64,000 nt of DNA from the NCBI GenBank assembly GCA_011503125.2, contig WWBZ02000033.1, positions 4,278,001 to 4,342,000 of the forward strand, written 5' to 3'. Both the position numbers and the translations under genes were made by a program. Below the pieces are notes generated by a model. It saw only the letters and a list, made by a program, of their open reading frames with translations, searched no databases and was not told the DNA's origin. Source of the DNA: Botryosphaeria dothidea. Taxonomy: Eukaryota; Ascomycota; Dothideomycetes; Botryosphaeriales; Botryosphaeriaceae. Below, piece by piece: positions 9,693 through 20,673 of the stretch (position 1 is its first letter; each line of letters opens with the position of its first letter).

Positions 9693-12600
9693 CTAACCCC
9701 ACCTCTTCACAAACCTCAACTGCCAAGCCACAACCACAACCGGCACCACACTAACCACCTCCCCCAGGCCCGCATACTCCGGCGGGATCCGCACATTCCC
9801 TGGAAACGCCCCCGCCGCCAGCAAAATCGCAAAGACGTTGTAAACAAAACTCCACCCGAAATTGACGACGATCCGCGCAAACGCGCTCTTCGAGATCCCC
9901 AACAGCAGCAGCACGCCCTGCAGCGAGTCCGCGGTGAGCACGGCGTCGGCGGCGCTGGAGGCCACGTCGGTGCCGCCGCTCATGTGCACGCCGACGGACG
10001 CGGTGGCGAGGGCGGGCGAGTCGTTGGTGCCGTCGCCGCAGAAGAGGACTGCGGGGGCTTTGCCTTTCTTGGTGGCGGTGGCGAGGAGAGCGCGGACGTA
10101 GTCCTGCTTGTCGGCGGGAGTCGCGCGCGAGCGGACGTTCGCGGCGGGGATGCCGAGCTCGGCCGCGACCGCTCGCACGGCGCCGTCGTCGTCGCCGCTG
10201 ACGAGGGAGACGGCGATGTTGGAAGCGCGGAGGCGGGCGAGGAGGGACGGGGCTTCGGGGCGGAGGGCGTCTTTGAGGCCGTAGACGGCGGAGAGGGTGC
10301 CATCGACGGTGAAGCAGAAGACGGTGAAGCCCGCTGAGAGGAGCGGAGATACGGCCGAGTCGGACTCGAGGGCGAGCCAGCGCGAGTTGCCGGCGCGCAG
10401 GTGGGCGCCGTCGATGAAGGCTTCGACGCCTCTGCCGGGGAGGGAGGTGATGTCGGCGACGGGGGCTTCGGTGGTGCCCTTCTGCTCAAGGTGGGCGGCC
10501 ACGGCGACGGAGACAGGATGCTTGCTGCCGCGCACGAGGCCGAGGAGGGAGCCCATGACGGAATCGATGGAGCCGTTGGGGAAGACTTCCTTTGCGACGC
10601 TGAGCTTGCCTTGGGTTAGTGTGCCCGTCTTGTCGAACACCATGTGCGATGTCTTGCGCGCAATCTCGAGCGTCTCGGCGCTCTTGACCACGACGCCGTT
10701 CTCGGCCGCGATGCCGCTCGCCATGACCACCACCATGGGGACCGCCAGCCCGATGGCGCACGGGCAGCTGACGATGAGCGTGGCGATGGCGTAGGTGATG
10801 GCCTGCACCGCCGCGTCCCCTCCGCCCATCCCATCCCTACCCGCACCAACGGCAACCCAAACCGCAAAAGTCACAATCGTGATGGCCACAACTACCGGGA
10901 CGAACCAGCCGGCCACCTTGTCGGCGAGGTCTTGGATCTTGGGCTTCGACATCTTGGCCTCGTCGACCATAGCCGCGATCTTGGCCACCGTGTTCGAGCC
11001 CGGCAGCCTCGTCAAACGAACCAGAAGCGTGCCGGACCCGTTGACGCTGCCGGCGATGACCGACGCTCCCGTCTCCTTGGATACCGGGCGCGCCTCGCCG
11101 GTGACCATGGACTCGTCGACCTCGGAGACGCCCGAGATGACGGTGCCGTCGGTGGGGATGCGCGTTTCGGGGAGGACCTTGAAGACGTCGCCGAACTGCA
11201 GCAGGCGGGCGTCGATCTCCTCGTCGGGGGCGTCGTTGTTTGTGGAGGACAGCACGGCGGTGGTGGGCTGCAGCGAGAGGACGGAGACGCTCTCGACGGC
11301 CTTTTGGCGGGCGAGGGCGCCCAGGAAGCGGCCGACCATGATGAGCGTCACGAGGAGGGTGCCGGTTTCGAAGAACTCGCCGGTCGACAGCGGGCTGCCG
11401 GCGACGAGGTAGGCGAAGGCGACGACGGAGAAGACGTAGGCGGCGGTCGTGCTGAGGACGATGAGCAGATCCATTTCGATGACGCGGGAGAAGATGAGAC
11501 TGCGGACGGCACTCGAGTAGAATGGCCCGGCGATGCCGACTTGGATGATGGTGGCGAGCGCTAGAGAGGCGCTGACGTAGGCTATTTCGTTCTCCGGGAG
11601 AGGTGCCCATGCCATGATGAGAACTGGAATGGTGAGAAGGGCAGAGATGACAGTTTTCAGCCCGACATTCCAGACGTGCTTGCGGCCGGATGAGATGGAG
11701 GGTGGAGGCCGGAGCGGAGCCAGCTGCAGAGGCGAGCTGAAAGCCTGGTTGATCAAATCGCGAGCGCCGATTGCCTTAGGGTCGTACTGCAGGGAAACCG
11801 TATCCTTGTCGACGAGCGAAGCGGCAACTACTCCTGGGGGCATTTCGCGGGTGACGAAGGCTTTAGCATCGCCGGGTGCAAGGACTTCGACGATCTCAAG
11901 CTCCTCGTCCTCATTGGTCACCCTGTCAAAGCGGAAGCCCGTCTCTTTCTCAAGGCGAGCCTGGACCTGCTCAGGAGAGAGAACTCTGCTGTCAATGTCA
12001 AATTGGGCCCTGGAGAGGACCAGGCTGGTTTGAACACGGGACACAGCTGGGATAGCGCTGAGAGACCTGGTGAGCTTCGTCTCGCATCCCGTGCAAGTCA
12101 TGCCGTGGACGGTGAGGATGACGTGCTCATTCTTTGCATCGCCGCGCTCGACGTCGATCAGATCGGCCTTGATGGTGACGCTGGGAGTCGGCTTGCTCGC
12201 GCAGCAGGCGTCCTCACACGAGGCCTTGGACCCGACGCTGGCGGGCTTTGCTCCGCAGCAGGCATCTTCGCAGGCGGGCCTCTTGGAGCGGACACTAGCT
12301 GGCTTCACAGCGCAGCAAGCATCCTGGCATCCAGAGGCATCGGCCTTGGTCTTGGTCTTTTTCTCGCTGAAAAAAGGAGCCGGCGAGGCCCCACGCCTGC
12401 GCCGGATAGTGGCGGTCTTGTTGCAGCAAGACTCCAAGTTCCTGGCCAGCAGAGCGCGGCAGATGCAGCCGAGGGCCTCGAGGGAGGCGCGGTACTGGCG
12501 ACGCGTCTTCTTCTTGTGGTAGTCGCAGGCGTCCTGGCCGTCCGGGGCGGCGTGCGAGCAGCTGTTGGAGCACTCGCGGAGAGCGAGCTCGTCCAGACAA

Positions 12601-13122
12601 CCATCTGCGTTGGGTTAGCAGACGGTGGGTGGGGTGGGATTGGGATTAGGACGCACCGTCGCAGCATTGGGGTTTTTTGCCTTTCTTCCCCGGGGTGGTG
12701 CCTTCGCAGCAGGCGGCGCGCGTGCAGGTGGATGCGGGCACGGCTGGAGCAGGAGGCCCGCTGGAGCAGCATTTGTCTGCGCAGTCATTCGTCGCGGGCG
12801 CGCAGCAGGCGTCGGCACAGCTGCCGTCCTTCACCGCAACAACGGCTTCTTCGCCGCTGCAGCAGCCATCCGTGCAGCGACCGTCGTTGGAGGCGGGCTT
12901 GCCAGGCGCAGCAGGAGCCTCGGCGGAGCAGCACGCGTCGACACAGCTGGCGGCATCTTCAGAGGACTTGCGAGACGGAGCACAGGCGTCCCCGGACTGG
13001 TCGTCAGGGAGAACTTGGGCAGGCGGCGGAGGGGTCGCGCTCGAGGAACAGCATCCTCCGGCGCAGCCGCCAGACGGGCTTGGCTCTGGCGGTGGGGAGT
13101 CGGACGGGTTGCAAAGGCTCAT
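9693..13122 (-). CDS. heavy-metal (copper/cadmium) P1B-type ATPase with Cys-rich N-terminus
   Basis: Exons 13122-12657 and 12604-9693 (52-bp intron, GTGCGT donor) encode 1125 residues. About residues 1-295 are a Cys-rich tail with eleven Cys-Cys pairs, mostly of the form C-x-x-x-C-C (CVDACC, CADKCC, CEDACC). One HMA domain follows with MTCTGC at about 322, then the transport core: TGEA (about 658), the CPC metal-site motif in SCPCAIG (about 769), the phosphorylated Asp in DKTGT (about 814) and GDGTNDSP (about 1014). It should export Cu(I) or Cd(II) across the plasma membrane, as known for fungal CrpA and Pca1 pumps. The Cys pairs probably capture or sense metal. The start at 13122 was chosen because MSLC opens the Cys-rich region. 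An in-frame Met at 13179 would add 19 residues. Confidence 0.9.
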
Positions 13123-14603
13123 CGTTTTGGCAGTCAATTGTCTGTGCAGGTGGTGGTGGAGCTGTGAGAGGGAAAACACATGGGGAGATTGACGAAAGGC
13201 GGTGATAAAGTTGGCGCAGGTGCAGCCGAGTCGGCGAGCAAGGGTTGGCGTCTCAGCGACAGTTTCGGAGCCCTGCCATCGGAGTTCACGGTATCGGAGC
13301 TCGTCACTGACATCTTGAACTCCGTGATCCGCTTCTTCTTTATCATGTCTTCCTGTTTCTCGCTCCTTCTATTCTTGCTAATTGTCAGTAATGCACGATG
13401 CTCATGTCCGTTGCGCCGTCCGAAACTCCGCCCTCGCCCGGGTACTCCTCGAGCGCCCCCCCCCCGGCGCGGATGGCGCACTGTCGGATTTCAATAGGTA
13501 CTGCAACCGTGCATCGATTGGCTAGACAATCAAAAGACTCATCGTTTTATCCAGGGTTTTAATCCATCCAGATTTGAACCGGCTGCACGTTCCCACCCAG
13601 CCAACCAATCTCGCCACACTCTCTAAGCTTCACCTCTTGATGCACCCACACGGACCGGCCCGTCCCCCCGGAAGTTCGTCGGCATTTCTCAACGAATGCC
13701 TCATCCCTTCAACGTCGACTTCATCGGCATGGCAGGATGGCCGTTGCCGTCCGGAGAAGAAGCATCTGTCGGGATGAAAGTGTTCAACGGATGTTATTAC
13801 TTTCACGTCCGGAAGAAGACTTCGACTGCCCACGGATTTGTCCTTCCCGATGCAACACCAACAGAATCGACCTCATACCAGCCAAGAACTGAAGAAAGAA
13901 ACAGAATTTCCTGAGAAGGGATCAAAGAGCAAACCGATGCCTCAAAAGAACCCGCAAACCATCCGATCATTCCCCGTCCATCAGCTCGGCGGACCACATC
14001 GGCACCGCGATGAGCCAAGGCGGGTGCCATTGTGAAAAGTGCCGTGAAGCCTTGCCGGAGACTGTTCAAGGTGGCTGCGCAAAACAACGGACATGCATGT
14101 CTGAGCTGAGCAGAGAAAAAAAAAAAAAAAGACTGACGTGGTACGCAGGGTTGAGATTGAAGCCAAGTCAACTTGTCTCAGTCGCCATTGTCCTTGCTGT
14201 CCGAGCCGCGCCCTTTTTCTCGAGAACTGAATGAGAGGAACAGAGATCTTCATGACCTCCCGCCCACGGACCCGGTCGAGTGAGCCCTGTTAATCGATCT
14301 CAGCTCAGCCCTACGACCCTCTGTGATCTTTCAAAACGCCCCTGGACAAGAACCACTCTTAAAACTTCACCAGTGCTGACAGAAAGAATGCCACCTCAGT
14401 TGTACAGATAAAAGTCTTACATTTGCTCGGCTCAAAAAGTTTTGTCCAAAAAATACAAGCTACTGAACATTATGTGTTTGTGTATGTCTCTTCGCTCGGA
14501 TATTACTCTCGAAGATGCCAGAAACGAACAAAACAAACTCCATCCCGGCCAGGTCTTTGCGATATGCTTTCAGGTATACACGTGTACATGCCCAACATCC
14601 CCT
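13123..14603. other. 1.5 kb intergenic, nothing recognised
   Basis: This holds the promoter side of the metal ATPase and the 3' flank of the GH72 gene. A run of A lies at about 14108-14122. Short frames on both strands have no family resemblance. Confidence 0.4.
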
Positions 14604-16328
14604 CTACAACAAGATCATACCCGCACCAGCCAAGAAGGCGGTGACAAAGTACACACCCACACCCGTCATCGCACCCACCGTCACGCGGCCCGGCACCTGC
14701 ATGCCGCTCGCCGCGCCCGCACTCGCGCCGCTCGACCCGCTCGCGGCGGCGCCGCCCGTCGCGCTGCTGGTGACGGTAGCAGTTCCCGCGGTGCCGGCCT
14801 GCTCCATCAGCGACGCGCACTCGCCGCTCGGCTCGACGGCGCTCTTGAGCGTCGCCTGCCCGTCGAAGGCGCACGCGTCCTCGGCCTGGTCCTGCAGCTC
14901 GTAGTAGCGGTTGAGCACGAACGCCAGCTGCTCGGTCGTGTTGCACATGCTGTACGCGCCGTACGTGCCGGTGGTCGCGTTGGACGCGATGCCCGCGCAG
15001 GCCTCCTCGCTCATGCCGCACACCTGGCCGAAGACGTCGCCGTAGTCTTCCGAGTCGACGTCGGGGGAGACGACGCAGGAGAGGGAGTTGTACATGCAGC
15101 TGTGGGATGGTCAGCGCGCGGCAGTTGGACGGGAGAAGAGACAGCTTACCGGCAGAGATCGGTGTTGGGGCGCGGGGGCAGGGGGCTGGCGGTGGCCATC
15201 CAGGCGGTGTTGACGGCCGGGCAGTCGCGGGCGCGCGTGTTGGTGGGCTCGTAGTCGTCGCGGTTGACGCCGGTGGGCGTGGCCTTGGCGATCTGGCTCT
15301 TGTAGTTGTCGAAGTCGGCGAGCGTCGAGACGGTGTCGCCGTCGATGGTCACGAGGCCGTACTCGTTGGCCTCCTGGTGGTACATGTACACGATGCCGCC
15401 GGAGAAGACGTCGTTCATCTGGTCGCCGAACAGGACGGGCGTGTCGGTGAACTTGCGCGGCTGGACGACGTTGCAGCCGTACTCGGCGAAGAAGACGGGC
15501 ACGGGGTAGTCGGCGAACTTCTTGGTCTGCTCGTCGTAGCCGGACTTGGAGAAGGACGAGTCGCCGCACCACGAGTAGATGTTGTAGCCCCAGAAGTCGA
15601 CCGACTCCTCCTGCTCGCCGCAGTTAAAGTAGTCCTCCAGAGCGTCGCGGATATCGGCATCGTCGTTCGTGGCATAACCAACGCCAACGGCACGGTATCC
15701 CCTCTCCTTGATGTACGCCTTGCTGTCACGAACAGCTGCCTTCACAAAGGCCGAGGCGTCGGTGTTGTTAGCGCGGTGAGTGACTTCGTTACCGGCAAAG
15801 AAGCCAATGGTGTTGTTGTAGGGAGCCATGGCGTCGATGACGGCAGTGTAACGGTCATAGAGGCTGTCATCCCACTTGGGGTCGTCCGAGATGATGGAGC
15901 GGCCGGGCGAGGACAGATCGGCAACCAGGTAGATGCCGGCGTCCTGGAGCGCAGTCATGCACTCGTCGTGGTCCATTTCGGGGTTGATGGCATAGACACG
16001 GATGGTGTTCGTGCGGAGCTCCTTCAGGTACTCGATATCACGCTTGCACGTCTCCGGGTCGGCCAACGGGTCGATGTACCTGTCGCCGGGGGTGTCGCTG
16101 GCGGAGGCGGCATCGGCGTTGAACTCGGGCTGGTAGGCGACACCGCGCATGTAGAACTGGGTGCCATTGTTGGAGTAGAAGAACTTCGAGCCCTGCAGAG
16201 TGTGAGAGTGGAGTTGAGAAGAAGTATTTGGAATGGTGTCGCACCTTGATCTCAATCGAGGGCACGTCGGCAAGGGCGGAACTGGCGAAGAGGGCGCCGG
16301 CAAAAGCGGCAACACCAACAGACTTCAT
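14604..16328 (-). CDS. GPI-anchored 1,3-beta-glucanosyltransferase (GH72, GAS1/GEL type)
   Basis: Exons 16328-16245, 16192-15150 and 15099-14604 encode 540 residues. A signal peptide (1-20, ending SSALA) leads into the GH72 barrel. The catalytic pair is Glu164 in AGNEVTH (acid/base) and Glu265 in FFAEYGCN (nucleophile), at the positions known for yeast and Aspergillus homologues. The C-terminal part starting [11 protein letters not shown] is a Cys-rich X8/CBM43 module. A Ser/Thr/Ala/Gly-rich linker and a hydrophobic tail form a GPI signal. The enzyme splices and elongates beta-1,3-glucan in the cell wall. The combination with CBM43 matches the GAS1/GEL1-4 plus-module subgroup. The neighbouring genes do not suggest an operon-like grouping. 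Confidence 0.95.
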
Positions 16329-17786
16329 GTTGGCGGCGAATGCAGAGAAATTAATGAGAGCGAGGGCACAGAAGGTGGAAGTGTTGGCAAATATGTGGTC
16401 TAAACGAAGGACTGAAGAGAAGTTGGATCAGGAGGTTGGCTCAGGAGGTTGGCTGCTGGGCGCAGAAGAGGTACGGATGTTAAATAGGATTGGAGAGGCC
16501 AAGCTGGAGGACCCGGACTGCCCAGCACTTCAATTCCAGAGTCCGCGCAATCGAGGAGTGCCGCGCCTGCAACAAGTCTCTCCGCTGGGGGCGGCGTCCT
16601 TGGCGACATGCTGGGCGGCACTCCTATCGCCAGCGCTCCAACAGTGCGCTCCGTATCGAGGTCGCGGCAGAGGGCGGTGCTGGCGAGGCCATTCGGCGCG
16701 GGTACAGCCAAAAAGCAGCGGGACAGGCGTGTATACAGCTTTTTTTTTTTTTTTTTGTCGATGTTGTAGGGGGAAAAAGTAGGCGGGCAAAGGGCGCGGT
16801 TGAGAGCTGGCCGCAAATGGCGGGCGCAGGGACAGGCTCCCATTGGTTGGCTTGGGGGGGGGTTTGGTTTTTTGCGTCAGACAAGATAATTGGCCGTTTA
16901 GGCTTTCTTAGCGCCCAGAGCTCCGCCTCTCCTGCCGCGCCCGACAAGACGCGCTGTGCGCCACTCGAAACGACCAACTGAGATTGCTTCGGGGCACTGA
17001 TTGCCTTTCCACTTGCAGTCGGAAAGAGGAGGGTGAAGTTGGTGTGAGCCTCGCGCAGCCGACGCGCCCTGCAGCATTGCAGCGAATGAATGAGGAAGCT
17101 GCCGCCCATGCAACTGCTGCCGGCACCTGAAATCAAGTGCAACAGGCCAGCAGCCGTCTCGTATCCTCCTGTCGCAGCCTTCACGAACACGCCAAGCCCG
17201 CGCTTGCTCCCATCGCCTCCCCGCCAGCAGCACCGTCGCCTTCCACCAACCTGAATGTCGCAGCGTGACGGCTAACTCGGCCACCCGTCAGCTCCCCGGC
17301 TCTCCGCTGGCTGGACGTGTGCGTGGTTGGTCTGACCTGACGCTCGCCTGCCCCGCAACACTTCTTGGCTGCTTCTCCCCGTCATCTCCGGCCTCCGCCA
17401 TTTGCATGAAGAATCCAAGCCTGCCTATCGTCTGCGCCCGGCCATCATATCTCGCCCCGATAATCACCATCTCATCGAGGAGGTAAGCCAGAATCCAACA
17501 CGCCTCCCGCCACGTCACAACGTGCTCCAAATGCCGCAGCCGACACTTACCGAGCTCAGCCACTCTTGCGCGATGAAGACAGCGGAGCCTTGGCTGAGTG
17601 CTGTTAACCACTCAGCTATGCATGCGCACCTCTCTTGGTCCTGCTTGACTACGTGAAGTACACGTGTTCACGTGCTAGCAGTATTTCTAGCCGGTTCGGG
17701 CTAGACTTGATTTTCTGATCGTCGCTGGGGCTTTTCGCCATGTTGATTGAACGCCGTCTCTCTCCAACATCACTCAACGGATCGGA
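16329..17786. other. divergent intergenic region, GH72 and Zn2Cys6 gene promoters
   Basis: The region separates the divergently transcribed GH72 (minus) and Zn2Cys6 regulator (plus). It contains a T tract at about 16740-16756 and G runs near 16853. No coding sequence or RNA gene could be supported. Confidence 0.45.
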
Positions 17787-19954
17787 ATGCCCGCCAATTC
17801 TCAGGCCCAAGCCACCACTCGAGCTTCCCAGGCATGCAAGACTTGTCATTGTCGCAAGATCAAATGTACTGGGGGACAGCCATGCGCCTCCTGCGCTCGC
17901 CATCGGCAGAATTGCGAGTATGACGATCCTCAGCCCAGACGCAGGAAGCGGAAAGCCTCCCATCCCGCTGCGCCTCCGCCAATCAGGCCCGCTCCCGTGC
18001 CTTCCATTCCACTGTCTGCCAGCACTCCGCCAGTCCAACAAGTCCTGCTTGACCCGGCTGAACACAAGAGGCAACAAGACATCCGGAAAGGCATTGGAGT
18101 CCACGAAACCGAGTCCGGCGCCTTCCAATTCTATGGCGCCTCTTCGCACTTTTGTTTCCTCGAGAGGATCTATCAGCACATCGACCGCAACGGCCACGAT
18201 GGAATGCCCAAGGGTGTCCGCAAATGGAAGCTCCATCACTTCATGTTCAATTTCAGAAACCACCATGGCCCTGTGCATGATTCGCTTGCCGAAGTCCACA
18301 TCCGCAAGGAACTCGGGGACAGCTTCATTAAAGAATACTTCAAGACGATCCATCCGCAAATGCCTGTCCTGCTCAGATCCGAGATAGACGAGACCTGGTC
18401 CAGATTCTGGGACACTCCGGCGCTGAACAGCAAGCCGCCGAAGGGCAAAGAACTGGTTCTTCTTGTTCTCGCCCTCGGCGCCAGAGTGTCGTGCGTGAGG
18501 GGTAAAAGTGAAGCCTCCGAGCTTGAGAATTGGGCAGCCTATTTCGCAGAGCGGGCTGACCTCTGTTCAACCTTTATGCCTGTCCCCTCTCTCAAAGCCA
18601 CCCACTTCATGCTGCTGAAGGCTAGCATGCTCCCTCCTTTATATTGGTCCTGAGACTTGGCTGACTTGATATTACTTAGTCTATGTACGCATTCCAGCTG
18701 ATGAAACAAACCGATGCCTATCTGTACTTGGGCTATGCCGCCAAGAACGCGCTTACCCTGGGTCTCCACAAGTCTGAAGTAGTTCAAGGAAACAGCTACG
18801 GCCAACATCGTTTACGCACGACCTTTTGGGTCATCTACGCCTACGAACGCATTTCATCATTCTTCTCGGGCCGCCCCTCTAGCATTCTTGACGACCAGAT
18901 TGACGCATCCTACCCGGAAGACATCGTTGTAGACAACCCCGACTGCGTTTCTGATGGACCTTGTGCAGAGTTCGCCTTCATCCGCATCGCTGCAGCTATG
19001 GGCAGGCTCGCAAACAAGATTGCGAGTGATATTTACTTTCCCAAGAGCCTTAAGTACATTTCGGACATGGCGAGGGTCATGGAAGTTGCACACGAGTGCG
19101 CTGCTGAGCTTGATAGCCTTGCGCATTCCCTCCCGCCGTATCTTCAATTTTATGACGTCCACTCACCCATAGGCGAGTCCTGGAAAGAGATACAGAGAGC
19201 CTCTCTGGGAATGTGGTATCACTTGACGCACATGTTAATCCATCGACCTGCCTTGACCTACGCTACCTTTTTCCCCTCTCGAGTTGAGGCTCAAAAGGTT
19301 GCTGGTGACCTTTTTGACATCAATGCTGCTATCGACGCTTCGGTGGCTTCGGCAAAGAGTGTCATTCGCCTCGCGACAGAGGCATGTTGCCGAAGAGCCC
19401 CTGATCTGAAATCCGACGGTGGTGTGGCATTTTTTCTTCTGGTTGCCTCCATCACCCTGCTCTACGACGTCTTGGATCCAGGGACAACTCCTTCCTATGC
19501 TAGAGCCACGTTTGAGGTTGTTGAAAGCGCCATTCATACGCTGGACCTTATGCAACACGTCGGACCCAACAACAGCAAAGAGCTCAGTCTCGACATCATG
19601 AAATTTGCCAAGGATGCGCTGCTTTCTGGAGGGGATGAGATTGACTGGGAGCGCGATCTTACTGGATCGTTCCCATGGCTAAGGTATGTGAAGGATCAAC
19701 GCCGAATCTAGACCGATTCATCACTAACAAGTGGCAGCAATGTCTTCGCTGAGCCTTATACTGGCTTCCCGTCCCTACCCTCCGACCCCATGCTGTCTGC
19801 TACACCCCAGACACTGGGCCCCACAACAACGCCGGCGCAGCAGGGGGTAGATGCTGGTGCAATTCCAACTTCCGTAACAAACGATGTGCATTATGTCTCT
19901 CAATGGCCGCCCACCAGTTCCGATGTCCTGGACATTCCCGATAGCCTGTTGTAA
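17787..19954 (+). CDS. Zn2Cys6 fungal-specific transcription factor
   Basis: Modelled exons are 17787-18620, 18680-19683 and 19738-19954, giving 684 residues. The zinc cluster is Cys17, 20, 27, 33, 36 and 43, followed by a basic stretch (RRRKRK). The middle region (about 250-520), with QLMKQTDAYLYLGYAAK and later helices, is the Fungal_trans regulatory domain. The tail is Pro/Thr/Gln-rich. Intron 2 has a canonical GTATGT donor. Intron 1 has no usable GT; a GC-AG intron (donor after LLK at 18621, branch GCTGAC, acceptor TTAG at 18679) rejoins the conserved helix in frame. The gene precedes the PDR transporter on the same strand, so it may regulate that transporter, but this is inference. Target genes are unknown. 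Confidence 0.85.
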
Positions 19955-20673
19955 CTTGTAGGCATTCTCCGCTGTAGCCCCACGAGCAGCATGAGTCTGA
20001 ATGAGATATTTCCGCTTGCCATCAGGGTAGATCTGTTTCTGGAAAATTCTTACCGCCAACTGCAGACAGAATGGAAACTTGACCGACAAAGAGTGTACTG
20101 GGCCAGACGGATGTTTTGATCGCTTCTGATTGGTTCGTTCGGGACGCGCGCATCTTCCGTCATCACTCAGCGGAGCTTTCGGCAGAAAACAGCCAATGAG
20201 AACAACCTTTCCTCTCGCTCGGCCCGAACTCCTCTGCGAGGAATGCATTTTCCACCTTTTCGTATGCACTGCTTAGCAATCAGGATGATGCTGGCGCCAA
20301 TTCTCATGCATTTTGCCGAACTGTCGGCCACAATTCATGACAACTTAATGGTGGGAACAGTGGGCAAGGGGATGTAGAGGTCCACTATGAACACACAGCT
20401 TTCAGTACCGGCCCGAGTAGGCCTATCACAACCTCAACACCCGGAGCTATGATGGCCTCCTATCAGAGTACGGGCTACTTCACCAGAAGCGTTGCTGGCG
20501 AGCACTCAACAGATGTCTGACAAATTGACTCGAGGGCGATGGGCTCCTTGCACAGAGAACTTTTATATTCCACCTCTCCTTCATGGTGACACTTCACGGT
20601 CAACCAAGGGAGAGCCTCTTCATTCGCTATTTACAGCAGAACGAGGGCTGCACCGAAGGCAGTCTCATCAAGT
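19955..20673. other. intergenic between regulator and ABC transporter
   Basis: This 0.7 kb was searched for a missing Walker A exon of the ABC transporter and none was found in any frame. It presumably contains that gene's promoter. Confidence 0.45.

Noticed and set aside
10644..11564. Plus-strand frames opposite the metal ATPase
   Set aside because: Antisense shadows of a well-supported P1B ATPase.
13555..13645. tRNA-like B box (minus strand)
   Set aside because: GGTTCAAATC is present, but acceptor arms do not pair and the T stem has a mismatch.
17521..17640. tRNA-like A box TAGCTGAGTGG (minus strand)
   Set aside because: No matching B box or acceptor stem downstream.
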